64,000 nt of DNA from Mesostigma viride (taxonomy: Eukaryota; Streptophyta; Mesostigmatophyceae; Mesostigmatales; Mesostigmataceae), in assembly GCA_009746045.1 (NCBI GenBank), contig RPFO01000356.1, positions 52,528-116,527 of the forward strand. Direction: 5' to 3'. Below are positions 51,613 to 64,000 of this stretch, in pieces (position 1 is the stretch's first letter; each line of letters starts with the position of its first letter). The position numbers and the translations under genes are program-made. The notes under the pieces were generated by a model that ran no database searches, was not told where the DNA came from, and was given only the letters and a program-made list of their open reading frames with translations.

Positions 51613-52986
51613 GAACCCGGCACGATGTCGTCTTCTTTGCGGCCGTCAAACTCTCGGTCGCGAACCAAACAACCCGCCCGCGGTTACAGGATGTGGGACG
51701 CAGAAGTACAACAACTTCAGAGTATCGAGCCCGCCGTCCTCAATTTTAGGAGCGTTCAGTGCGGCCAGTCGACGGCATGTCCAGAAATTGTTTTGAAACC
51801 GTAACATTTTGGCCGTTACGGCCGTTTTCCTGTCCGCATTTCGTTCAGAAAGCGTTTTACTGAGCGTTTCCGTATAACTTTTCGATTCAGACTGAAGTTA
51901 TAGTCTGAACGTGATCTGAATGATATTTATTCTTAAATTATACGCAAATTTTTAGTTGGAGGAGTGGAGAGTAGTATGATGCTTGCTGGACGAATTTCTG
52001 CCACATTCCGTACTTACCAAGCTGGGAAAAAATGACTTGGGAGGATTTTCAAGTGGGTAGTACGCGGTGCTGGACCGCCTGGACGCGCCCAAGCAATCGA
52101 ACGTGCAAAACCAGGACTGCGAGGGGGTGAGGGGGCGACATGCTGCGACAGCACTTAATGTCCTGCTGGCTGGGGATGGCGGTCAACGCTGCCTGGAAAA
52201 TTGGGGATGGACAATGCGTGGGCATTGCTTTTATAGCGTTCAATGTTCCATTTCGATGCGTACCTTTGAATTGTTTCTGATCTGGCTGGCCGTCGGTGGG
52301 CAGTCTCGTGCGTGGGAGAGATTCGGGGCGCTATGGCCTGCTGCGATAGCTAGCGACCTGGAAATGGAATGTCGTTGTAGATTTAGGTATTATGTTATCG
52401 TGCTTCTTTGCTTGACGTATTGGGTGCCTAGTGAAATCAGTTTGCTGTTCGTGGAAGGCGTGGGGTGTGGCCGACGAGTTTCTGTTGTCGTCACACAATA
52501 TTGGAATGAACGCTGGAATCATTTGTTGCCACGGGACGTACGCTGGCGATGCCGATGGTGAGTCGTTTGTTTCGATGACCGGGCTAGTGCCTGCTCTCTT
52601 TCTGATGCGTTTCCTCGGTTGCGTTGTTTCCATTTGGCCGACTTCACCTAGTCGCAGCGAAGACATAGCGTAGCAAGGGTCTGCGTTTCATTTTCTTAGC
52701 CGTGCAGGACGCCATCTTCATGGTCCTTCGGGTTTCCCGTGTCAACGTCCGTTGCCAGAGGATCTGTGATGATTTTTTCTGGAATATACTGGGCGGTGAA
52801 AGCCCCTGTGGATGCTTGCCTGGTCATGAGTTTAGGGCGTCATTTACTGCTGTACTCGCTGACATTCATGGTGCTTACTGCGTAAGATAATCTGCCTTGC
52901 TTCGCGCGTGGATTTTCACTGGGCTGAAGAGAGCGTCTGGTAACATGTTTACGTGGTGTATAAGGTGATCAATCAACCATTTGTTC

Positions 52987-53013
52987 ATAGAACTGGTTGT
53001 CTCCTTGATAGAA
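52987..53013 (+). mobile_element. 15-bp SINE-tail insertion with an empty site in copies B and C
   Basis: CTGGTTGTCTCCTTG (52993-53007) lies between two ATAGAA copies. Array copies B (57090 region) and C (61113 region) read TTCATAGAAGGTGTGAC with one ATAGAA and no insert. This pair shows both the event and its ancestral state. Confidence 0.78.
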
Positions 53014-53461
53014 GGTGTGACAATAGAAGGTGTTTTATATTTCTGCATCAAGCAAGTCAAAAGTAATCTCCACTGGCTTACAACCTGAATCTTGCTTTGC
53101 TGGGTCTGCTGTGTTCGTGTCTCATTGTGCAGGCTATCCCCTTGGTTGACCAACCAGGTGATTTGTGGTGCCAGCGGGGCCATATTGGTTTTCTTCTCAT
53201 TTTCCATCCGTCGCAACGGACCGCATGGGCGGGCGGGAGGGCAGAGAGGGCAGGGCAGGGCAGGCCAGGCGAGGCAGGAAAGGCTGCAAGGGTATGCAGC
53301 ACAGGTAGGCTGGCAGGCAAGGGTCATGGGGCATGAGCCATGGGGCTTGAGCCACGAGCCTTGCGGCATGAGGTTTGGGGATGGGGCAAACAGGAGGGCA
53401 GCCAGCCAGCCACATCCACATGATTAGGGGCCAGACAGCAATCAGGGGCACCGCGGGCCCA

Positions 53462-54840
53462 CTTATGCATGCCAGGCACCCCACCAACCCACGCACGCAT
53501 GCCAGCCACCCCCATGCCCACGCACACAAACCCACTTATGCATGCCAGCCACCCCCCACACCCACGTACGCATGCCAGCCACCCCCCACACCCACGCACG
53601 CATGGCAGCCACCCCACGAACCCAGGCACGCATGCCAGCCCCCCCTCAAGCCACGCATGCATGTCAGCCCCCCACCACACCCACGCATGCATGCCACTCC
53701 CCCCCACACCCACGCACGCATGCCAGCCACCCCCCACACCCACGCACGCCCCCCGCCACACCCACGCACGCATGCCAGCCCCCCCCTCATGTACGCATGC
53801 ATGCCAGCCACCCCACAAACCCACGCTTGGATGCCAGCCCCCCCACATGCATGCATGCATGCCAGCCCCCCCCACATCCACGCACGCATGGCAGCCGCCC
53901 GCCCAACCCACGCACGCATGCCAGCCAACCCCCACATGCACGCATGCTTGCCAGCCACCCCACATGCAAACAAGCCCCCCCCACATGCATGCTTGCATTC
54001 CAGCCACCCCACAAACCCATGCACGCATGCCAGCCACCCCCACACCCACGCACGCATGTCAGCCACCCCACGAGCCCACGCATGCATGCCAGCCACCCCC
54101 ACAAACCCACGCATGCATTCCAGCCACCCCCCACATGCACGTGCATGCCAGCCACCCCCCACACCCACGTACGCATGCCAGCCACCCCCCACACCCACGC
54201 ACGCATGGCAGCCCACCCCACGAACCCAGGCACGCATGCCAGCCCCCCCTAAACCCACGCACGCATGGCAGCCCACCCCCAAACCCAGGCACGCATGCCA
54301 GCCAACCCCACACCCACGCACTTATGTAAGCCCCCCCCCACACACGCATGCATGCCAGCCCCCCCACAAACCCACACACGCGTGCCAGCCCCCCCCACAT
54401 GCACGCATGCATGCCAGCCACCCCATAAACCCATGCATGCATGCCAGCCACCCCCGTCACCAACGTACGCATGCCGTCCCCCCCCCACACACGCATGCAT
54501 GCCAGCCTGCCCCGCCCCACATGCAACCATGGCAGCTCCCTTCCACACCCACGCATGCATGCTAGCCACCCCACAAACCCATGCACGCATGCCACCCCCC
54601 CACAAACCCACGCATGCATGCCAGCCACCCCCCACATGCATGTGCATGCCAGCCACCCCCCACACCCACGTACGCATGCCAGCCGTCCCCCCGCATGCAT
54701 GGCAGCTGCCCACCACACCCACGCAGGTATGGCATCCCGCCCCGCCCCACATGCATGCATGGCAGCTCCCCTCCACACCCACGCTCGAATCCCAGCCCCC
54801 CCCACGCATGCATGGTAGCTCCCCACCACACCCACAAATG
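53462..54840 (+). repeat. minisatellite of CCCACGCACGCATGCCAGCC units, array copy A
   Basis: Degenerate 27-30 bp units of ACCCACGCACGCATGCCAGCC followed by ACCCC(C)CAC fill about 1.4 kb. Variants include CATGCATGCATGC and GGCAGCC. Long frames in all six directions (HACQPPP, MRAWVWG) come from the repeat and are not genes. Confidence 0.93.
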
Positions 54841-57543
54841 GACAGGGCTGGCCTGCGACGCCCCACGGTCGCGCGCAAGGGCACTGTCGAGTCATGTACA
54901 AAACATTGTCTACATGAAGTCATAGTGGGCATGACCGATGGTGCATGTGTTTACAAAGGATTGCCACTCAATGAATATTGATGAATGATGAACATTTGAG
55001 TTTGCATGGAAGTGTTTGGTCGTTATGGCTGCCGCTAAAGCGGTACCCACATATGCATGGCATAGCTGCATTGTGAGTTTCAGTTGTTAGGAAGTAATGA
55101 GTAAGGAAATACTTGCATGCAATGAACGGCGACGTCTCACAATGTACGGTACTATTCGGACTGGGTTTATGTACTAGTAGTATGACGCGTGCTGGACGTG
55201 CCCGTGAGGGACGGAGCGTGGGATCGACGGTGCGGCGGGCCGGCGCGAGCGCGCGCGATGGGAAGCCCCCAAAGGAAGGCCGCCGAGCGTTCGCCCCCGG
55301 CGTAGGGGCCGGGCCGGTCGGCGGGCTCAACCCGGCGGGTCGAAGCTTTCGGCGGGGGCCTCAGGGCCCCTGGTGGCGTAGTGCGTCCGAAAAAGTGGGG
55401 GGCCTTGGCCCCCCCACTAGTCCCCTTCTAGTGACTACGATTAACCCCAACGCAAAAGTTTGGCGAACCGTGAGGCCCGAAAAGTGGCCCGTACGAAAAC
55501 CGCGAGCGCAGGGCGGCCGATAGTCAGGGCGATCCGGGGATCCGCGGTGGCGCCCAATCGGAGCAGTTGCCCGAAAAGTGGCAAACTGGGGAGATCGAGT
55601 GTCCACCTTTCCTGAACGGGCCTGAAACGGCCGTTACGTCCAGATCCGGTTCAGCACTTTTGCGGGCAGGTGGGAGGCCAGCCAATGGCCGCGGCCAGAT
55701 AAAAATACGGAACCCGGCACGATGTCGGCTTGTTGCGAGGCCGTCAAACTCTTCGCACGAAGCATCTCTAACCAAACAAGCCGGCGTAGGTTAACGCTTC
55801 TGTGACGCGGAAGTACAACAACTCGGAGTATAGAACCCGCCGTCCTCGAGTTTCGTAGCGTTCAGTGAGACAAGTCGACGGAACGTCCAGAAAATGTTTT
55901 GAAACCGTAAGACGTTGGCCGTTATGGCCGTTTTCCTGTCCGCATTTCGTTCAGAAACCGTTTCACTGAGTTGTTCCGCATCACTTTTCGATTCAGACCG
56001 AAGGTATAGTCTGAACATGATGTGACTGATATTTATTCTAAAATTATACGCAAATGTTTAGTTGGAGGAGTGGAGAGTAGTATGATGCTTGCTGGACGAA
56101 TTTCTGCCACATTCCGTACTTACCAAGCTGGAAACAAAGGACTTGGGAGGATTTTCAAGTGGGTAGTACGCGGTGCTGGACCGCCTGGACGCGCCCAAGC
56201 AATCGAACGTGCATAAACCAGGACTGCGAGGGGGCGAGGGGGCGACATGCTGCGACAGCACTTAATTTCCTGCTGGCTGGGGATGGCGTCCAACGCTGCC
56301 TGGAAAATTGGGGATGGACAATGCGTGGGCATTGCTTTTATAGCGTTCAATGTTCCATTTCGATGCGTACCTTTGAATTGTTTCTGATCTGGCTGGCCGT
56401 CGGTGGGCAGTCACGTGCGTGGGAGAGGTTCGGGGCGCTATGGCCTGCTGCGATAGCTAGCGACCTGGAAATGGAATGTCGTTGTAGATTTAGGTATTAT
56501 GTTATCGTGCTTCTTTGCTTGACGTATTGGGTGCCTAGTGAAATCAGTTTGCTGTTCGTGGAAGGCGTGGGTGTGGCCGACGAGTTTCTGTTGTCGTCAC
56601 ACAATATTGGAATGAACGCTGGATTTGTTGCCACGGGACGTACGCTGGCGATGCCGATGGTGAGTCGTTTGTTTCGATGGCCGGGCTAGTGCCTGCCCTC
56701 TTTCTGATGCGTTTCCTCGGTTGCGTTGTTTCCATTTGGCCGAATTCACGTAGTCGCAGCGAAGACATAGCGTAGCAAGGGTCTGCGTTTCATTTTCTTA
56801 GCCGTGCAGGACGCCATCTTCATGGTCCTTCGGGTTTCCCGTGTCAACGTCCGTTGCCAGAGGATCTGTGATGATTTTTTTCTGGAATATACTGGGCGGT
56901 GAAAGCCCCTGTGGATGCTTGCCTGGTCATGAGTTTAGGGCGTCATTTACTGCTGTACTCGCTGATATTCATGGTGCTTACTGCGTAAGATAATCCGCCT
57001 TGCTTCGCGCGTGGATTTTCACTGGGCTGAAGAGCGCGTCTGGTAACATGTTTACGTGGTGTATAAGGTGATCAATCAACCATTTGTTCATAGAAGGTGT
57101 GACCGTAGAAGGTGTTTTATATTTCTTCATCAAGCAAGTCAAAAGTAATCTCCACTGGCTTACAACCTGAATCTTGCTTTGCTGGGTCTGCTGTGTTCCT
57201 GTCTCATTGTGCAGGCTATCCCCTTGGTTGACCAACCAGGTGATTTGTGGTGCCAGCGGGGCCATATTGGTTTTCTTCTCATTTTCCATCCGTGGCAACG
57301 GACCGCATGGGCGGGCGGGAGGGCAGAGAGGGCAGGGCAGGGCAGGCCAGGCGAGGCAGGAAAGGCTGCAAGGGTATGCAGCACAGGTAGGCTGGCAGGC
57401 AAGGGCCATGGGGCATGAGACATGGCGCTTGAGCTACGAGCCTTGCGGCATGGGGTTTGGGGATGGGGAAAACAGGAGGGCAGGCAGCCAGCCACATCCA
57501 CATGATTAGGGGCCAGACAGCAATCAGGGGCACCGCGGGCCCA

Positions 57544-58840
57544 CTTATGCATGCCAGGCACCCCACCAACCCACGCACGCATGCCAGCCACCCCCATGCC
57601 CACGCACGCATGCCAGCCCCCCCCCCCCCACACAAACCCACTTATGCATGCCAGCCACCCCCCACACCCACGTACGCATGCCAGCCACCCCCCACACCCA
57701 CGCACGCATGGCAGCCACCCCACGAACCCAGGCACGCATGCCAGCCCCCCCTCAAGCCACGCATGCATGGCAGCCCACCACCACACCCACGCATGCATGC
57801 CACCCCCCCCACACCCACGCACGCATGCCAGCCACCCCCCATACCCACGTACGCCCCCCCCACACCCACGCACGCATGCCAGCCCCCCCCTCATGCACGC
57901 ATGCATGCCAGCCACCCCACAAACCCACGCATGGATGCCAGCCCCCCCACATGCATGCATGCTTGCCAGCCACCCCACATGCAAACAAGCCCCCCCCACA
58001 TGCATGCTTGCATTCCAGCCACCCCCACACCCACGCACGCATGCCAGCCACCCCACGAGCCCACGCATGCATGCCAGCCACCCCCCACATGCACGCATGG
58101 ATGCCAGCCACCCGCCACATGCACATGCATGCCAGCCACCCCCCACACCCACGTACGCATGCCAGCCACCCCCCACACCCACGCACGCATGGCAGCCCAC
58201 CCCACGAACCCAGGCACGCATGCCAGCCCCCCCCTAAACCCACGCACGCATGGCAGCCCACCCCCAAACCCAGGCACGCATGCCAGCCACCCCCATACCC
58301 ACGCACTTATGTCAGCCCCCCCCACACACACGCATGCATGCCAGCCCCCCCCAAACCCACACACGCGTGCCAGCCCCCCCCCACATGCACGCATGCATGC
58401 CAGCCACCCCACAAACCCACTTATGCATGCCAGCCACCCCCGTCACCAACGTACGCATGCCGTCCCCCCCCACACCCACGCATGCATGCCAGCCTGCCCC
58501 GCCCCACATGCGTCCATGGCAGCTCCCCCCACACCCACGCATGCATGCTAGCCACCCCACAAACCCATGCACGCATGCCAGCCACCCCCAGACCCACGCA
58601 CGCATGCCACCCCCCCACAAACCCACGCATGCATGCCAGCCACCCCCCACATGCACGCATGCATGACAGCCACCCCCCACATGCACGTGCATGCCAGCCA
58701 CCCCCCACACCCACATACGCATGCCAGCCACCCCCCACACCCACGCACGCATGGCAGCCACCCCCCACAGCCACGCACGCATGCCAGCCCCCCCCTCAAG
58801 CCACGCATGCATGGCAGCTCCCCACCACACCCACGAATGG
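57544..58840 (+). repeat. same minisatellite, array copy B
   Basis: Same unit type as 53462-54840 with a different number and order of variants, so the minisatellite evolves faster than the rest of the unit. Confidence 0.93.
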
Positions 58841-61566
58841 ACAGGGCTGGCCTGCCGCACCCCACGGTCGCGCACAAGGGCACTGTCGAGTCATGTACAA
58901 AACTTTGTCTACATGAAGTCATAGTGGGCATTACCGATGGTGCCTGTGTTTACAAAGGATTGCCACTCAATGAATATTAATGAATGATGAACATGGGAGT
59001 TTGCATGGAAGTGTTTGGTCGTTATGGCTGCCGCTTGCAAAAAGCGGTACCCACATTGTGTCCTGCATGGCATAGCTTCATAGTTGTTATTGCATAGCAT
59101 AGTTGTTAGGAAGTAATGAGTAAGGAAATACTTGCATGCAATGAACGGCGACGTCTCACAATATACGGTACTGTTCGGACTGGGTTGATGTACTAGTAGT
59201 AGTAGGACGCGTGCTGGACGTGCCCGTGAGGGACGGAGCGTGGGATCGACGGAGCGGCGGGCCGGCGCGAGCGCGCACGATGGGAAGCCCCCAAAGGAAG
59301 GCCGCCGAGCGTTCGCCCCCCGGCGTAGTGACCGGGCCGGTCGGCGGGCTCAACCCGGCGGGTCGAAGCTTTCGGCGGAGGCCTCAGGGCCCCTGGTGGC
59401 GTAGTGCGTCCGAATAAGTGGGGGGCCTTGGCCCCCCCACTAGTCCCCTTCTAGTGACTACGATTAACCCCAACGCAAAAGTTTGGCGAACCGTGAGGCC
59501 CGAAAAGTGGCCCGTACGAAAACCGCGAGCGCAGGGCGGCCGATAGTCAGGGCGATCCGGGGATCCGCGGTGGCGCCCAATCGGAGCAGTTGCCCGAAAA
59601 GTGGCAAACTGGGGAGATCGAGTGTCCACCTTTCCTGAACGGGCCTGAAACGGCCGTTACGTCCAGATCCGGTTCAGCACTTTTGCGGGCAGGTGGGAGG
59701 CCAGCCAATGGCCGCGGCCAGATAAAAATACGGAACCCGGCACGATGTCGGCTTGTTGCGAGGCCGTCAAACTCTTCGCACGAAGCATCTCTAACCAAAC
59801 AAGCCGGCGTAGGTTAACGCTTCTGTGACGCGGAAGTACAACAACTCGGAGTATAGAACCCGCCGTCCTCGAGTTTCGTAGCGTTCAGTGAGACAAGTCG
59901 ACGGAACGTCCAGAAAATGTTTTGAAACCGTAAGACGTTGGCCGTTATGGCCGTTTTCCTGTCCGCATTTCGTTCAGAAACCGTTTCACTGAGTTGTTCC
60001 GCATCACTTTTCGATTCAGACCGAAGGTATAGTCTGAACATGATGTGACTGATATTTATTCTAAAATTATACGCAAATGTTTAGTTGGAGGAGTGGAGAG
60101 TAGTATGATGCTTGCTGGACGAATTTCTGCCACATTCCGTACTTACCAAGCTGGAAACAAAGGACTTGGGAGGATTTTCAAGTGGGTAGTACGCGGTGCT
60201 GGACCGCCTGGACGCGCCCAAGCAATCGAACGTGCATAAACCAGGACTGCGAGGGGGCGAGGGGGCGACATGCTGCGACAGCACTTAATTTCCTGCTGGC
60301 TGGGGATGGCGTCCAACGCTGCCTGGAAAATTGGGGATGGACAATGCGTGGGCATTGCTTTTATAGCGTTCAATGTTCCATTTCGATGCGTACCTTTGAA
60401 TTGTTTCTGATCTGGCTGGCCGTCGGTGGGCAGTCACGTGCGTGGGAGAGGTTCGGGGCGCTATGGCCTGCTGCGATAGCTAGCGACCTGGAAATGGAAT
60501 GTCGTTGTAGATTTAGGTATTATGTTATCGTGCTTCTTTGCTTGACGTATTGGGTGCCTAGTGAAATCAGTTTGCTGTTCGTGGAAGGCGTGGGTGTGGC
60601 CGACGAGTTTCTGTTGTCGTCACACAATATTGGAATGAACGCTGGATTTGTTGCCACGGGACGTACGCTGGCGATGCCGATGGTGAGTCGTTTGTTTCGA
60701 TGGCCGGGCTAGTGCCTGCCCTCTTTCTGATGCGTTTCCTCGGTTGCGTTGTTTCCATTTGGCCGAATTCACGTAGTCGCAGCGAAGACATAGCGTAGCA
60801 AGGGTCTGCGTTTCATTTTCTTAGCCGTGCAGGACGCCATCTTCATGGTCCTTCGGGTTTCCCGTGTCAACGTCCGTTGCCAGAGGATCTGTGATGATTT
60901 TTTTCTGGAATATACTGGGCGGTGAAAGCCCCTGTGGATGCTTGCCTGGTCATGAGTTTAGGGCGTCATTTACTGCTGTACTCGCTGATATTCATGGTGC
61001 TTACTGCGTAAGATAATCCGCCTTGCTTCGCGCGTGGATTTTCACTGGGCTGAAGAGCGCGTCTGGTAACATGTTTACGTGGTGTATAAGGTGATCAATC
61101 AACCATTTGTTCATAGAAGGTGTGACCGTAGAAGGTGTTTTATATTTCTTCATCAAGCAAGTCAAAAGTAATCTCCACTGGCTTACAACCTGAATCTTGC
61201 TTTGCTGGGTCTGCTGTGTTCCTGTCTCATTGTGCAGGCTATCCCCTTGGTTGACCAACCAGGTGATTTGTGGTGCCAGCGGGGCCATATTGGTTTTCTT
61301 CTCATTTTCCATCCGTGGCAACGGACCGCATGGGCGGGCGGGAGGGCAGAGAGGGCAGGGCAGGGCAGGCCAGGCGAGGCAGGAAAGGCTGCAAGGGTAT
61401 GCAGCACAGGTAGGCTGGCAGGCAAGGGCCATGGGGCATGAGACATGGCGCTTGAGCTACGAGCCTTGCGGCATGGGGTTTGGGGATGGGGAAAACAGGA
61501 GGGCAGGCAGCCAGCCACATCCACATGATTAGGGGCCAGACAGCAATCAGGGGCACCGCGGGCCCA

Positions 61567-62830
61567 CTTATGCATGCCAGGCACCCCACCAACCCACGCA
61601 CGCATGCCAGCCACCCCATGCCCACGCACGCATGCCAGCCACCCCCCCCCCCCACACAAACCCACTTATGCATGCCAGCCACCCCCCACACCCACGTACG
61701 CATGCAGCCACCCCCCACACCACGCACGCATGGCAGCCACCCCACGAACCCAGGCACGCATGCCAGCCCCCCCTCAAGCCACGCATGCATGGCAGCCCAC
61801 CACCACACCCACGCATGCATGCCACTCCCCCCCCACCCACGCACGCATGCCAGCCACCCCCATACCCACGTACGCCCCCCCCACACCACGCACGCATGCC
61901 AGCCCCCCCCTCATGCACGCATGCATGCCAGCCACCCCACAAACCCACGCATGGATGCCAGCCCCCCCCACATGCATGCTGCTTGCCAGCCACCCACATG
62001 CAAACAAGCCCCCCCCCACATGCATGCTTGCATTCCAGCCACCCCCACACCCACGCACGCATGCCGCCACCCCACGAGCCCACGCATGCATGCCAGCCAC
62101 CCCCCACATGCACGCATGGATGCCAGCCACCCGCCACATGCACATGCATGCCAGCCACCCCCACACCCACGTACGCATGCCAGCCACCCCCCACACCCAC
62201 GCACGCATGGCAGCCCCCCACGAACCCAGGCACGCATGCCAGCCCCCCCTAAACCCACGCACGCATGGCAGCCCACCCCCAAACCCAGGCACGCATGCCA
62301 GCCCCCCATACCCACGCACTTATGTCAGCCCCCCCACACACACGCATGCATGCCAGCCCCCCCCAAACCCACACACGCGTGCCAGCCCCCCCCCACATGC
62401 ACGCATGCATGCCAGCCACCCACAAACCCACTTATGCATGCCAGCCACCCCCGTCACCAACGTACGCATGCCGTCCCCCCCACACCCACGCATGCATGCC
62501 AGCCTGCCCCGCCCACATGCGTCCATGGCAGCTCCCCCCACACCCACGCATGCATGCTAGCCACCCCACAAACCATGCACGCATGCAGCCCCCCAGCCAC
62601 GCACGCATGCCACCCCCCCACAACCCACGCATGCATGCCAGCCACCCCCACATGCACGCATGCATGACAGCCACCCCCACATGCACGTGCATGCCAGCCA
62701 CCCCCACACCCACATACGCATGCCAGCCACCCCCACACCCACGCACGCATGGCAGCACCCCCACAGCCACGCACGCATGCCAGCCCCCCCCTCAAGCCAC
62801 GCATGCATGGCAGCTCCCCACCACACCCAC
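61567..62830 (+). repeat. same minisatellite, array copy C
   Basis: Nearly the same unit order as copy B, but with many single-base losses (for example CACACCACGC for CACACCCACGC), part of the quality drop described in the findings. Confidence 0.9.
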
Positions 62831-64000
62831 GAATGGACAGGGCGGCCTGCCGCACCCCACGGTCGCGCACAAGGGCACGTCGAGTCATGTACAAAACTTT
62901 GTCTACATGAAGTCATAGTGGCATTACCGATGGTGCCTGTGTTTACAAAGGATTGCCACTCAATGAATATTAATGAATGATGACATGGGAGTTTGCATGG
63001 AAGTGTTTGGTCGTTATGGCTGCCGCTTGCAAAAAGCGGTACCCACATTGTGTCCTGCATGGCATAGCTTCATAGTTGTTATTGCATAGCATAGTTGTTA
63101 GGAAGTAATGATAAGGAATACTTGCATGCAATGAACGGCGACGTCTCACAATATCGTACTGTTCGGACTGGGTTGATGTACTAGTAGTAGTAGGACGCGT
63201 GCTGGACGTGCCCGTGAGGGAGGAGCGTGGGATCGACGGAGCGGCGGGCCGGCGCGAGCGCGCACGATGGAAGCCCCCAAAGGAAGGCCGCCGAGCGTTC
63301 GCCCCCGGCGTAGTGACCGGGCCGGTCGGCGGGCTCACCCGGCGGGTCGAAGCTTTCGGCGGAGGCCTCAGGGCCCTGGTGGCGTAGTGCGTCCGAATAA
63401 GTGGGGCCTTGGCCCCCCACTAGTCCCCTTCTAGTGACTACGATTAACCCCAACGCAAAAGTTTGGCGAACCGTGAGGCCCGAAAAGTGGCCCGTACGAA
63501 AACCGCGAGCGCAGGGCGGCCGATAGTCAGGGCGATCCGGGGATCCGCGGTGGCGCCCAATCGGAGCAGTTGCCCGAAAAGTGGCAAACTGGGAATCGAG
63601 TGTCCACCTTTCCTGAACGGGCCTGAACGGCCGTTACGTCCAGATCCGGTTCAGCACTTTTGCGGGCAGGTGGGAGGCCAGCCAATGGCCCGGCAGATAA
63701 AAATACGGAACCCGGCACGACGGCTTGTTGCGAGGCCGTCAACTCTTCGCACGAAGCATCTCTAACCAAACAAGCCGGCGTGTTAACGCTTCTGTGACGC
63801 GGAGTACAACAACTCGGAGTATAGAACCCGCCGTCCTCGAGTTTCCGTAGCGTTCAGTGAGACAAGTCGACGGAACGTCCAGAAATGTTTTGAAACCGTA
63901 AGACGTTTGGCGTTATGGCCGTTTTCCTGTCCCGCATTTCGTTCAGAAACCGTTTCACTGAGTTGTTCCGCATCACTTTTCGATTCAGACCGAAGGTATA

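Larger units (their letters stand above)
51328..64000 (+). repeat. tandem array of a ~4.0-kb unit (three copies and part of a fourth)
   Basis: Units start at CCCCT(T)CTAGT(A/G)ACTACGATTA: copy A from about 51328, B from 55422, C from 59445, D from 63425 to the window end. B to C is exactly 4,023 bp and the two are almost identical; A is more diverged (for example different spacing at 52020-52050); C to D is 3,980 bp because of scattered deletions. Each unit holds, in order, a CCAAT/TATA-like promoter, ~1.5 kb unique sequence, a GGGCAGG-rich stretch, a 1.3-kb minisatellite and a GC-rich end (GGCGGGCCGGCGCGAGCGCG). No frame has protein character beyond trivial conservation between near-identical copies. 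It looks like a satellite or subtelomere-type array; the function is unknown. Confidence 0.9.

Noticed and set aside
56159..56689. 176-codon frame repeated at 60182-60712
   Set aside because: The two copies are almost identical DNA, so conservation is trivial; the more diverged copy A (52067-52561) changes the ends, and codon use and composition do not look coding.
53324..62918. Frames of 100-420 codons rich in HACQPP or MRAWVWG
   Set aside because: They are translations of the GC-rich minisatellite and are open on both strands in all three array copies.
1..64000. CRISPR arrays, bacterial operons or rRNA genes
   Set aside because: The regular repeats are minisatellites without unique spacers of constant length; no rRNA-like block was seen, and the genes are spliced.

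Overview
The window looks like nuclear DNA of a green alga. It has spliced genes with GT-AG introns, one encoding a plastid-type ECF transporter membrane subunit. It is rich in simple repeats and retroelements, and plant/green-algal type telomere-like repeats (CCCTAAA/CCCTAAAA) occur inside a viral insert. I cannot name the species. All calls come from reading the sequence; no database search was run.

Layout. (1) 1-18.5 kb is host DNA with three recognisable spliced genes: an ABCI12/CbiQ-like ECF transporter T subunit (3794-7509, minus, six exons), a Siva-like cysteine-rich protein (8363-10252, plus, four exons) and a HIT-superfamily DUF4922/GDP-sugar-phosphorylase-like protein (12557-15715, minus, four exons). 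In all three the exon phases fit and give continuous frames of 390, 170 and 521 aa. Introns and spacers hold minisatellites, a dispersed repeat family and a SINE-like retroelement. (2) 18497-25955 is a complete LTR retrotransposon on the minus strand, with 692-bp LTRs, a CCGGG target duplication, a PBS and a PPT. Its LTRs are almost identical but its interior no longer codes. (3) 27191-48298 is an integrated 21.1-kb polinton-like virus (PLV) bounded by ~0.7-kb terminal inverted repeats. The left arm (minus strand) carries virion genes: major capsid protein, a candidate penton/minor capsid protein, small structural proteins, a C2H2 zinc-finger protein, an Ig-like/LamG adhesin and a ~1,100-aa fibre-like protein. 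The right arm (plus strand) carries the packaging ATPase, AT-hook proteins, a tyrosine recombinase and a ~1,195-aa primase-helicase. (4) 48.3-51.3 kb holds simple repeats and dispersed repeat copies. (5) 51.3-64 kb is a tandem array of a ~4.0-kb unit (three copies and the start of a fourth), each with a GC-rich minisatellite and a CCAAT/TATA-like promoter. The last ~2.4 kb shows scattered single-base losses that look like an assembly or read-quality problem.

Most unusual finding. Two related foldback elements of 1,039 and 1,090 bp sit inside the virus, one in the fibre-like gene and one in the primase-helicase gene. Each is built as palindrome - spacer - palindrome - inverted spacer - palindrome, has 5-bp target duplications and AGTTA...TAACT ends. 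Each carries an exact RNA polymerase III B-box (tRNA T-arm) sequence in both spacers, next to A-box-like sequence in the palindrome. Both insertions fall exactly between codons, and element plus one target duplication is a multiple of three (1,044 and 1,095 bp), so precise removal would restore each reading frame. I do not recognise this family.

A second unusual signal is a series of very short insertions (9 to 181 bp) that share one 3' end (…CTGGTTGTCTCCTTG), each with its own 6-20 bp target duplication. They look like extreme 5'-truncated SINE insertions. One of them can be checked against empty-site copies inside this window.
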